A stretch of DNA of 64,000 nt. Source: a virus. Below the pieces are notes generated by a model. That model made no database searches and was not told where the DNA came from. It saw only the letters and a list, made by a program, of their open reading frames with translations. The stretch is taken from IMG/VR virus record IMGVR_UViG_3300047297_000301, positions 35,691-99,690 of that record; one strand, written 5' to 3'. Positions 53,817 to 60,426 of this stretch are shown one piece after another (the first letter of the stretch is position 1; each line of letters starts with the position of its first letter). Both the position numbers and the translations under genes were made by a program.

Positions 53817-54190
53817 GGTTTTACTTTCATATAATGATATGGATTATCTTCTAAACCATAGTTAATCATTATCTCACGCCATTTATTACCATGACCGCAT
53901 TTTGCTTCTGATAATCCAAACAGATTATAATCGGCTTGGTGGATTATCTCATGGGGCAAGATAATATTAGTCATAGTTTTTGCATAATCGGGAGAATATG
54001 TAAAAAACAAATAACCTAATTCAACTAGATTATCTTCCTGATGGCATCTGCCAGCAGTCCGATATAATCTAGCATTAACTTTGATAATCGGAGGATTATA
54101 TTTAGTTAATCGGGGATATAATTCGCACAGATTATCCCAAATAATCAAGGTCTGATTATTTAGTTGTTTTGTAAGCTGTTTTCTGTCCAT
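53813..54190 (-). CDS. SprT-like zinc metalloprotease
   Basis: 125 residues from the ATG at 54190. HEIIHQADYNLFG supplies HExxH, followed by GHGNKWREIM with the third His, as in SprT/Spartan proteases that cut DNA-protein crosslinks. N-terminal helix-strand part fits. A second SprT-like gene is at 56496. Confidence 0.75.
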   Translation of the reverse strand: MDRKQLTKQLNNQTLIIWDNLCELYPRLTKYNPPIIKVNARLYRTAGRCHQEDNLVELGYLFFTYSPDYAKTMTNIILPHEIIHQADYNLFGLSEAKCGHGNKWREIMINYGLEDNPYHYMKVKP

Positions 54191-54250
54191 AGCCAAATTT
54201 TACACGATTTTTAGGGCAAAAACATAGGGGTTTACCCTTGTGGTTTTTTT

Positions 54251-54325
54251 ACAACGGTCGCTTTAAGCGACCGTTGTTTTTTAACAACATACTTTGGTTT
54301 TCAATTTGACTTGAAAACCAAAGTA
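54251..54325. ncRNA. hairpin unit C (no clear promoter)
   Basis: Two perfect hairpins: ACAACGGTCGCTT / AAGCGACCGTTGT (54251-54277, then TTTTTT) and TACTTTGGTTTTCAA / TTGAAAACCAAAGTA (about 54291-54325). It shares CATAGGGGTTTA upstream with units E and F but has no TATAAT box. May act as a bidirectional terminator derived from the RNA units. Confidence 0.6.
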
Positions 54326-54326
54326 T

Positions 54327-54572
54327 TCATTTTGATTTTATTTTATAATAAATAATAACTGATAAAAATAATAAATTAGCAGAATAATTAAATAATAAAG
54401 GTAAATCCATTTTAGGGAATACATATATTATTGTGAATATCTCGCCAATAAACCACATTGAAATAAATCCCCAAGTTAATCCCTCGGAGGATTTTGTTTT
54501 ATATGATTCTATTGCTTGCGGTAATCCGCAAAATGCTAATAATATTGAACCAATCCAACCTATATTTTCCAT
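54327..54572 (-). CDS. SemiSWEET-like PQ-loop membrane protein
   Basis: 81 residues, three transmembrane helices. GLPQAIESYKTKSSEGLTWG is a PQ-loop motif (PQ...s..TKS.eGlS) with following FISMWFIGEIFTIIYV, as in bacterial SemiSWEET sugar/metabolite half-transporters. Rare in phages; substrate unknown. Confidence 0.65.
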   Translation of the reverse strand: MENIGWIGSILLAFCGLPQAIESYKTKSSEGLTWGFISMWFIGEIFTIIYVFPKMDLPLLFNYSANLLFLSVIIYYKIKSK

Positions 54573-54577
54573 TTTGA

Positions 54578-55273
54578 TTATGCCTTAAAATTATCTCTTA
54601 CTTGAAACTTATTCCAATCATAAGGAATAATATTATCTTGCCAATTACGTTTTTTGATTATGTGCGTGAGAATAGGTAATTCAAAATCTCGGGCATCTTC
54701 TAATGCGGTATGAGGCTCGATAATCAAATTATTATTAATATAACCGCAAACCATTTCAGCATTAGTTTTAAATGTCATATTGCCATGCTTAGTAACATTA
54801 TTAAAACCGTGATTATCTAAACAGAATTGTTTATATTTTTTGGTTTTGCAGATATTACCAACTGAGGCTTGCCATAAGCAGAATTTATTATTAAACCCTG
54901 ATAAATCAATTCCAGTATTAGCGCATTTATTAATATCAAAAGCGAGATTATATGCAGTAAGTGTAGGATTATATTTGCCGATTGCCTGATTAATCCATTT
55001 ATTAATAGCAGAAACTGACGCAATCATTCTAATACCATTTTCTAACATGGCAATATAACCCATTTTGCGCTTAGTTAATCCCTGATAACCCCAAATATCA
55101 TTTGCATTTTTATCATGGAATAATTCCATAGTATTATAATGCCCATTAACTAATACCGCACATTGATTATATATATTACCCTCACGATCACAGATAATCA
55201 TGGCAAAATCTGCCACAGTATCGCCCATTGTAGTTTCGGTGTCTAGAATACAAAAGTATTGCTTTTTTGCCAT
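54578..55273 (-). CDS. DnaQ-like (DEDDh) 3'-5' exonuclease
   Basis: 231 residues. Exo motifs: FCILDTETTMGD (D-x-E), LTAYNLAFDINK (second Asp), PHTALEDARDFELP (His and last Asp). Related to RNase T/DnaQ-type nucleases; separate from the polymerase proofreading domain. Could trim RNA or DNA ends. Confidence 0.82.
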   Translation of the reverse strand: MAKKQYFCILDTETTMGDTVADFAMIICDREGNIYNQCAVLVNGHYNTMELFHDKNANDIWGYQGLTKRKMGYIAMLENGIRMIASVSAINKWINQAIGKYNPTLTAYNLAFDINKCANTGIDLSGFNNKFCLWQASVGNICKTKKYKQFCLDNHGFNNVTKHGNMTFKTNAEMVCGYINNNLIIEPHTALEDARDFELPILTHIIKKRNWQDNIIPYDWNKFQVRDNFKA

Positions 55274-55368
55274 ATAGCCCTTTATTGGTAGAATCCGATT
55301 ATAGCAGAAAAAATTAATAGCCCATGTTGTATTTTAATCACACACAAAAAATAAGTTATTAAAAAAAC

Positions 55369-55490
55369 TTGACACGCCCCAATTTTATGTGATAAAATTG
55401 GCGCCGACTGTGGTTTAAAAACAACAGTCGCTTTAAGCGACCAGTTAAAATTGAAAACCTGAGTATTCAATTTTTGCTGGAAACAAAAGT
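55369..55490 (+). ncRNA. non-coding RNA unit D
   Basis: Promoter TTGACA, 18-bp spacer, TAAAAT (55393-55398), then TGGCGCC. RNA from ~55405: stem GACTGTGGTTT / AAACAACAGTC, hairpin GTCGCTTTAAGCGAC (55427-55441), and a terminator-like TTGAAAAC/GTATTCAA with TTTTT (55451-55475). The -10 box lies in an inverted repeat CCAATTTTAT-GTG-ATAAAATTGG (55379-55401). Confidence 0.68.
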
Positions 55491-55492
55491 AT

Positions 55493-55645
55493 TCATTTGT
55501 CCATAATGAATCTTTTATATTCTTGCATATTATTGTGATAATCCCAAGTACCCAGCATTAATAATGGCAAGATAATAGTTACTAAAATCTTATCAGGTCT
55601 AGCAAATATAAAATGCCAGATTATCTGCGAAAATGTTTTAATCAT
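55493..55645 (-). CDS. 50-residue small membrane-associated protein
   Basis: MIKTFSQIIWHFIFARPDKI... with one hydrophobic segment (about 20-32). RBS GGAG; start overlaps the upstream stop by TAATG. The stop codon is part of the TGAATAC motif that recurs at gene ends in this island. Confidence 0.5.
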   Translation of the reverse strand: MIKTFSQIIWHFIFARPDKILVTIILPLLMLGTWDYHNNMQEYKRFIMDK

Positions 55646-55797
55646 TAATGTGTTCTCCGAGTTAATATATCTAAAATCTGTCTTAATGGTATTTGCATTA
55701 TATCTACAATATCATAAAGATTATAGCCTTCGGCTAAAAAATCTTTAATTAATGTTTCGGCATAATCAATATTAATGCCCTTGTTTACTTGGTACAT
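55645..55797 (-). CDS. 50-residue HTH-like protein
   Basis: MYQVNKGINIDYAETLIKDF..., with FLAEGYNLYDIVDIMQIPLR resembling a helix-turn-helix. Overlaps the HAD gene end by 26 bases and the next start by TAATG. Confidence 0.45.
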   Translation of the reverse strand: MYQVNKGINIDYAETLIKDFLAEGYNLYDIVDIMQIPLRQILDILTRRTH

Positions 55798-56248
55798 ATA
55801 CACCCCTTATATTAAATCTGTCACAAACCGCTTTTAGATAATCTGTATTATCTTCGTAAAATGTAAATTCAGCATCTTTAAATGTAATCAAATTAAAGAA
55901 TTTAGCCAAACCATTAATTTTTAATAAACCACCAGAGATATTAGAATTCTCAGGTCTTGAAATAATATAATCAGGTTCACCCAATATCTGATTAATAAAT
56001 GTATAATCAGGGGTATTAAGAACACGGGCAGTAGCAATAATGACATAACACGATTCATCTTTTAAATCCATTTTATATTGTTCGGCTAATGGTAACAGAG
56101 AATCATTTAATGCTAAATCCTGATTTTCTCTCCAGTAATTTAAATCTATTCTCTCGCCATTTTCATCTACGATTGTGCGGTATCTGTGCAAACTGCAAAC
56201 AATAGTTCCATCCATATCATAAATTGAAACCTTTTTAATTTTAGCCAT
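55772..56248 (-). CDS. HAD-family phosphatase
   Basis: 158 residues. VSIYDMDGTIVCSLHRYRT contains the DxDGT nucleophile motif, VIIATAR the second motif and FYEDNTDYL the acidic third motif. Similar to the phosphatase half of polynucleotide kinase/phosphatase and small phage HAD proteins. Substrate unknown. Confidence 0.75.
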   Translation of the reverse strand: MAKIKKVSIYDMDGTIVCSLHRYRTIVDENGERIDLNYWRENQDLALNDSLLPLAEQYKMDLKDESCYVIIATARVLNTPDYTFINQILGEPDYIISRPENSNISGGLLKINGLAKFFNLITFKDAEFTFYEDNTDYLKAVCDRFNIRGVYVPSKQGH

Positions 56249-56338
56249 TCTGTAATCCTTTTCTGTATTCTGTGATTATACACAAAAAACCGCCCAAAAA
56301 CCCTGCGTGCAAAAATACAACATAGGGGTTTATCCCTA

Positions 56339-56482
56339 TTGACACGGGCTCAATTATACTAGTATAATTGGCGCAAACTGTTGCTAAAAAGCAACAGTCG
56401 CTTGAAGCGACCACATTTAGCGAAGTGAGTACTTACTTCGCTGCGGCGCAGACTTGAATACCTGAGTATTCAATTTTTTCTG
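56339..56482 (+). ncRNA. non-coding RNA unit E (best-defined copy)
   Basis: Promoter TTGACA, 18-bp spacer, TATAAT (56363-56368), then TGGCGCA. RNA ~56376-56479 (~104 nt) with four hairpins: CTGTTGCT/AGCAACAG, GTCGCTTGAAGCGAC (56397-56411), GCGAAGT/ACTTCGC (56420-56441 region), and a rho-independent terminator TTGAATAC-CTGA-GTATTCAA plus TTTTTT (56454-56479). The -10 box sits in a 20-bp palindrome CAATTATACTAGTATAATTG (56351-56370). Confidence 0.72.
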
Positions 56483-56495
56483 CAAACCTTGGTAT

Positions 56496-56846
56496 TCAAA
56501 ACGAAACCAAATCAATTTGATAATTTTTGTGAAAATATTCTCGCCATTGCGTGAAACCCGATTTTTTATCGTGCGCTAAGTCTTGATTATTTTCCATTTG
56601 CCATGCGTGAACATATTCATGTGCTAGTGTGGAAAATAATTGTCTATCTGATTTTATTTCACTAGTGGAAAGCCTGATTTTGTGGTTTATCTTTTTTTCT
56701 GAAAATTTTGTTCCTTCATACATTCCCATGCACAAGTCACCATCAAAACGAATAACTTTGTTTTTTGCAAAGTTAACCCTATATTTTAGTTTAAAGGTAT
56801 CTTGCAAAATTAATTGAAACAAGCGGGTTTTATCTGATCTGATCAT
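56496..56846 (-). CDS. SprT-like metalloprotease (second copy)
   Basis: 116 residues. LAHEYVHAWQ gives HExxH, with a later His in LAHDKKSGFTQWREYF, matching a SprT-type zinc site. Not closely similar to the 53813 protein. Starts in an ATGA overlap with a 27-residue upstream peptide. Confidence 0.72.
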   Translation of the reverse strand: MIRSDKTRLFQLILQDTFKLKYRVNFAKNKVIRFDGDLCMGMYEGTKFSEKKINHKIRLSTSEIKSDRQLFSTLAHEYVHAWQMENNQDLAHDKKSGFTQWREYFHKNYQIDLVSF

Positions 56847-56926
56847 TTTGTGAACCAGTTTAATAGTACAATTTTAATTGCAACAAACGCAACAAAAGCA
56901 GATAGGTATAAAATAAATTCAAGCAT
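56843..56926 (-). CDS. 27-residue transmembrane peptide
   Basis: MLEFILYLSAFVAFVAIKIV plus LLNWFTK: one membrane helix. Its stop overlaps the SprT-like start by ATGA, the main support. Confidence 0.4.
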   Translation of the reverse strand: MLEFILYLSAFVAFVAIKIVLLNWFTK

Positions 56927-56930
56927 GGTA

Positions 56931-57032
56931 AAACAGACTAATGGTTTAAAAACAGACTAATGGTTTTTTGGTTTTCAAAATGAAATTATAACACAATTTC
57001 ATTTTGAAAAACAAGGGGCAAAGCCCCATTGT
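56931..57032. repeat. short direct repeat, 16-bp inverted repeat and terminator
   Basis: AACAGACTAATGGTTT occurs twice in tandem (56932-56966). TTTTCAAAATGAAATT / AATTTCATTTTGAAAA is a perfect 16-bp inverted repeat (56972-57010). Then AACAAGGGGC / GCCCCATTGTT forms a terminator for the 57033 gene on the minus strand (TTTTT follows). Confidence 0.7.
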
Positions 57033-57359
57033 TTACAAGGTTTTTTCAGCCTTGATAAAATCAGCAATTTTCATTAAAGCAATTTTGTTTGCTTTAGTGA
57101 GTGATTCTGTATCAGCTTCAGTCAAGCCTAATGCGTCACCGATAAAATCAGCGTGAACGTCCTTTTTAATAGGTGTTTCGCCTGATTTCGTTTTGTATGC
57201 TTTAGCAACATAAACCTTTTCACGGCTCAATTTTGCAACAACAGAACGAACAGTTTTGCCGAATGTTTCAGCAATGGTTTCAACGCTAGTGCCAGCTTGA
57301 TAGTCGGCAACCATTCGAGCAGTTTGCTCGGGCGTGTAGTTTACAGTTTTGGTAGTCAT
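57033..57359 (-). CDS. small HTH DNA-binding protein (paralogue)
   Basis: 108 residues. VNYTPEQTARMVADYQAGTS then VETIAETFGKTVRSVVAKLS is the HTH, linker KTKSGETPIKKDVHADFIG, tail SLTKANKIALMKIADFI. Nearest to 53251; both share the KTK.GE..(I/V)KKD linker. RBS AGGAGAAAATAAG. Confidence 0.77.
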   Translation of the reverse strand: MTTKTVNYTPEQTARMVADYQAGTSVETIAETFGKTVRSVVAKLSREKVYVAKAYKTKSGETPIKKDVHADFIGDALGLTEADTESLTKANKIALMKIADFIKAEKTL

Positions 57360-57392
57360 CTTATTTTCTCCTAGTAAGAATGAATTTTAACA

Positions 57393-57500
57393 TCATGGCT
57401 TCATTAATGCAAGCCATATCCACAATGGCAAAAAGGCTATAGCAACAAATAAAATAGCGCATAAAATATCTTGAATTAATTTGTTTGCATATTTAGTCAT
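57393..57500 (-). CDS. 35-residue membrane peptide
   Basis: MTKYANKLIQDILCAILFVA..., one transmembrane helix, from the ATG at 57500 behind AAAGGG. Longer frames cross the promoter of unit F and are rejected. Confidence 0.45.
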   Translation of the reverse strand: MTKYANKLIQDILCAILFVAIAFLPLWIWLALMKP

Positions 57501-57591
57501 TGTCATTTTCCCTTTCATCATGTGTTTATTATAGCAGAAAAAACCAAAAAAGTTCAAGTGTGCTAAAATACAACATAGGGGTTTATCCCTA

Positions 57592-57860
57592 TTGACAAGC
57601 CGTGGGCAGTGTGGTATAATTTTGGCGCCCCAAAACTGAGTACCTTGGTTTCTAAAAAATCCTGCAAACAAAGGTATTCATTTTTTGTAACAAAAACTGT
57701 GGCAAAAAAACAACAGTCGCTTAAAGCGACTGGTTGCGGAAACGCCCGCACGGAAAGAATTCTAACTACCACACTGGCGCACGAAATTCGTGCGCCCAAA
57801 TCGCAGAAGTGAGCGCTCACTTCGCCCAATGTTAGTGGGTACTCACTTCGCAAAGCGGAT
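57592..57860 (+). ncRNA. non-coding RNA unit F
   Basis: Promoter TTGACA, 17-bp spacer, TATAAT (57615-57620), then TTTGGCGCC; shares ACATAGGGGTTTATCCCTAT upstream with unit E. A hairpin TGAGTACCTTGGTTT / AAACAAAGGTATTCA with TTTTTT ends ~57690. Further on: GTCGCTTAAAGCGAC (57716-57730), GGCGCACGAAATTCGTGCGCC (57776-57796) and palindrome GAAGTGAGCGCTCACTTC (57806-57823). Confidence 0.68.
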
Positions 57861-57906
57861 AACCCTACTGGGATCAGGGTCTTTCCCTGATTATAAGGGT
57901 TTACCC

Positions 57907-58065
57907 TTAATCAATATCTATCCTGATTATCTTATTATTTTTGACAATAAAATACATATTCAAGTTATTAATCATAACCCAAATGCAATCATTACCCTTT
58001 GCCATACTATATAATGCAGAAGGGTATTTTCTCATCATATATTCACGAACGATTTGATAATCCAT
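57907..58065 (-). CDS. 52-residue hypothetical protein
   Basis: From the ATG at 58065 with RBS GGAGA (MDYQIVREYMMRKYPSALYS...): helix then beta strands (NNLNMYFIVKNNKIIRID). The longer frame begins inside the upstream gene. Not recognised. Confidence 0.5.
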   Translation of the reverse strand: MDYQIVREYMMRKYPSALYSMAKGNDCIWVMINNLNMYFIVKNNKIIRIDID

Positions 58066-58066
58066 T

Positions 58067-58234
58067 TTATTCTCCATTATAATATTGTGCAATAGCAGAA
58101 CGATACTCAGATATAGTATTAAAGCCAATATCATGCTTATCGCAAAATGCTTTAAATTCTATTACCTGATCGTTATTATATTTTGCATATAATACGTCAC
58201 CTAATACAAAGTTATTTAATTCGTCTTTGGTCAT
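58067..58234 (-). CDS. 55-residue hypothetical protein
   Basis: From the ATG at 58234 with RBS GGAGATAATAA (MTKDELNNFVLGDVLYAKYN...), helical, acidic. Its stop lies within the RBS of the next gene. Not recognised. Confidence 0.5.
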   Translation of the reverse strand: MTKDELNNFVLGDVLYAKYNNDQVIEFKAFCDKHDIGFNTISEYRSAIAQYYNGE

Positions 58235-58281
58235 TTTATTATCTCCGATTATATTATCTATTAAGGGAAAACCCTTTCGGG

Positions 58282-58683
58282 TTAACCCTGCCAACCTTGC
58301 TTGCTCAATAATTGCAGAGTGCTATGTGTTGCGCCCATGCGACACAGGGTAAACCATTGATCTAGGCTCATGTCACCTTTCAGCGTATTCCACTTAGTGC
58401 AAGCAAGGTGAATATTATCTAGGGTATACCCTAATGAAGGGTCGATTCTATCAATAGAAGCTACCATTGGGTTTTTATCACCATACCAATCACCGCCTCG
58501 CACCAATTCCATTTGTTGCCCAGTTAACCCACACAAACCATTTTGACCCTTGAACATACCCTCTAAAAATGTAGGGGTAATTCTAAGATCAAAACCCCGA
58601 CCATCTTTTTTTGATCTAGATTTCGCCCATTTAATAGAATCAGAAAAGAACTTTTCCATTGGGGTTTTAATAGATTTTGCCAT
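58282..58683 (-). CDS. HNH endonuclease-like protein
   Basis: 133 residues. NGLCGLTGQQMEL then VASIDRIDPSLGYTLDNIHL and ACTKWNTLKGDMS form the HNH/treble-clef pattern (C..tG, sIDRid...GY...Ni...C...N..K). Similar to solitary phage HNH proteins. N-terminal basic region (WAKSRSKKDGRGF). Last leftward gene before the terminase operon. Confidence 0.72.
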   Translation of the reverse strand: MAKSIKTPMEKFFSDSIKWAKSRSKKDGRGFDLRITPTFLEGMFKGQNGLCGLTGQQMELVRGGDWYGDKNPMVASIDRIDPSLGYTLDNIHLACTKWNTLKGDMSLDQWFTLCRMGATHSTLQLLSKQGWQG

Positions 58684-59013
58684 TTTGAGTACCTTTGTTT
58701 GCAGTTTGGGGGGGTTGCCCTTTGCTTCCCTCTTGAATGTATTTTACACGTGTTTTTTGTGAGGTCAACCCCTTTATGCAAATTTTGCATAACTATTTAC
58801 TCTATGCTATCCCGACTAGCAAGAATCGTGCCAGCTTAAATGAATACTTTTGTTTGCAGACTGGGGCGGTTATCGGACACGTATACCCCCTAGGGTATAT
58901 GGGCCCCCCGACACGGCCTATTTAAGGAAAATTTGCAAACACCCTAAGGTGCCAAAATCCAGACTTGCCTAAATCTCCCTAAACTGGTATAATCACTACA
59001 AAAGGACATAATT
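58684..59013. other. 330-bp intergenic region with TTTGTTTGCAG motif copies
   Basis: No gene seen. TGAGTACCTTTGTTTGCAG (58686-58704) and TGAATACTTTTGTTTGCAG (about 58842-58860) are inverted copies of the GCAAACAAAGGTATTCA motif found at gene ends in units D-F. TATACCC/GGGTATA (about 58882-58899) is a small hairpin. The late promoter lies at the right end. Confidence 0.6.
58965..58993 (+). promoter_or_regulatory. promoter of terminase operon
   Basis: TTGCCT, 17-bp spacer, TATAAT (58988-58993), 20 bases before the TerS ATG, whose RBS is AAAGGACA. Confidence 0.75.
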
Positions 59014-59487
59014 ATGACTACTCATTTACCTGCAGAAACAGTACGCATCTCACCCGAAGCCTTAGAAGTTGCCAATGCCTACCTGCAACTTAATGATGCC
59101 AGAGCCGTTGCCCAAGAACTAGACCTAGATCCAGAAATCGTCACCAACCTTTTAGCCCGACGCGAAGTAAAATCATATATTGATTCAGTATTCTTTGACT
59201 CAGGCTACAACAATCGTTTTTTGATGCGACGTGCTATGGATGCACTAATCAAGCAAAAGTTTTCAGAACTAGAAGAATCGCAAACAGGGTCTACCAAAGA
59301 CATTGCAGAATTGCTGCAAATGTCCCATAAAATGTCAATGGACTTGTTAGATCGCGAGATTCAGCTAGCCAAAGCGCAACAAGCTACCGGGCCACAAAAG
59401 CAAGTCAACGTTCAAATCAACGAAGGTTTAGACGGATCAAAATACTCACAGTTAGTACAAAAGCTGATCTCTGGTGAAGGCGTCTAA
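59014..59487 (+). CDS. terS: terminase small subunit (TerS)
   Basis: 157 residues. HTH-like segment DARAVAQELDLDPEIVTNLL then ARREVKSYIDS is the DNA-binding part typical of phage terminase small subunits, followed by a helical oligomerisation region (SKDIAELLQMSHKMSMDLLD-type). Recognises the packaging site. First gene of the head operon, upstream of TerL. Confidence 0.78.
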   Translation: MTTHLPAETVRISPEALEVANAYLQLNDARAVAQELDLDPEIVTNLLARREVKSYIDSVFFDSGYNNRFLMRRAMDALIKQKFSELEESQTGSTKDIAELLQMSHKMSMDLLDREIQLAKAQQATGPQKQVNVQINEGLDGSKYSQLVQKLISGEGV

Positions 59488-59494
59488 GCACACA

Positions 59495-59797
59495 ATGAAA
59501 TATATTTTACTTTTAGCTTTACTAATACCCGCTCTAGGATCAGCACAACCAATCATCGTACAAAAGCCTGTAAGTTGTGTGGACACTAAAATGTTGCTGC
59601 AGGGACTAGCGGGCAATGATTATAAGGAAACACCTATGTGGCTAGGTATTGAGCCTGGTGCGGAAGTACCAAAGTACAGCGTGTTTGTTAACCCACAAAC
59701 TCGTACGTGGACAATTATTCAATTTAATGACCAACTAGCTTGTGTACTCGGTACAGGCACAGACAGCACTCAAATATTTAGCGGACCTAAGGTATAA
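59495..59797 (+). CDS. small secreted phage protein next to terminase
   Basis: 100 residues from the ATG at 59495; signal peptide MKYILLLALLIPALGSAQ. The mature part (MLLQGLAGNDYKETPMWLG; FVNPQTRTWTIIQF; ACVLGTG) resembles periplasmic proteins found near terminase genes in aquatic phages. Function unknown. Confidence 0.6.
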   Translation: MKYILLLALLIPALGSAQPIIVQKPVSCVDTKMLLQGLAGNDYKETPMWLGIEPGAEVPKYSVFVNPQTRTWTIIQFNDQLACVLGTGTDSTQIFSGPKV

Positions 59798-59799
59798 CA

Positions 59800-60426
59800 A
59801 TGTTAGAAACAATTTGTGAAGTAATAACAGATGCTTATAAGCGCAACTGGATTACAAGTCGAGACGGCAACGCCTCAATACGTCACCAAGATCGTGACCA
59901 CTTTTACGTTACGCCTACGGGAACACGTAAACAGACCTTACAGCCTGATCAGTTTAAAAAGATGGGTCTTAGATCCACTGGCTACGGTTTATACGCAACC
60001 CCACTAAAGTATACAGACATTAGCGAAAATTTAAAGCCTTCAGGCGAGTTGCCAATGCACTTTGGACTTCAGCAGAAGATTGATACTGAAGTCAGAGTAA
60101 TTTTACACTTTCACCCAACATATACTGTAGCCGCAATGTATGCAGGTATTCAACTACCTGAACTCTTAAAAGAATTCCCAGAACTCAGCCGATATACTAG
60201 TGTAGCACCAAATGTTCCGATGCTGCCACCTATATCACAAGAACTAGCAGATTCTTGTATTAATGCACTAGGCTACAACAAAACTAGTGGTAGCGTTGAG
60301 TACAACATAGTAGGAATGGACAGACACGGAGTAATTGCTGTTGACACATCACCTTGGCGTGCTTATGAACATATTGAGCGACTAGAACACATCTGCAAGA
60401 TTGTACTTGCCTCAGGAAAATATTAA
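59800..60426 (+). CDS. class II aldolase/adducin-like protein
   Basis: 208 residues. SRDGNASIR, YVTPTG, KPSGELPMHFGLQ and VILHFHPTYTVAAM match the class II aldolase family (fuculose/ribulose-phosphate aldolases), including the zinc-binding HxH and catalytic Glu regions. Placed between TerS and TerL, so co-expressed with packaging genes; metabolic or structural role unknown. Confidence 0.75.
   Translation: MLETICEVITDAYKRNWITSRDGNASIRHQDRDHFYVTPTGTRKQTLQPDQFKKMGLRSTGYGLYATPLKYTDISENLKPSGELPMHFGLQQKIDTEVRVILHFHPTYTVAAMYAGIQLPELLKEFPELSRYTSVAPNVPMLPPISQELADSCINALGYNKTSGSVEYNIVGMDRHGVIAVDTSPWRAYEHIERLEHICKIVLASGKY

Noticed and set aside
57563-57853. Minus-strand 96-codon frame across unit F
   Set aside because: It reads through palindromes and the promoter of unit F, with no ribosome binding site and no neighbour coupling.
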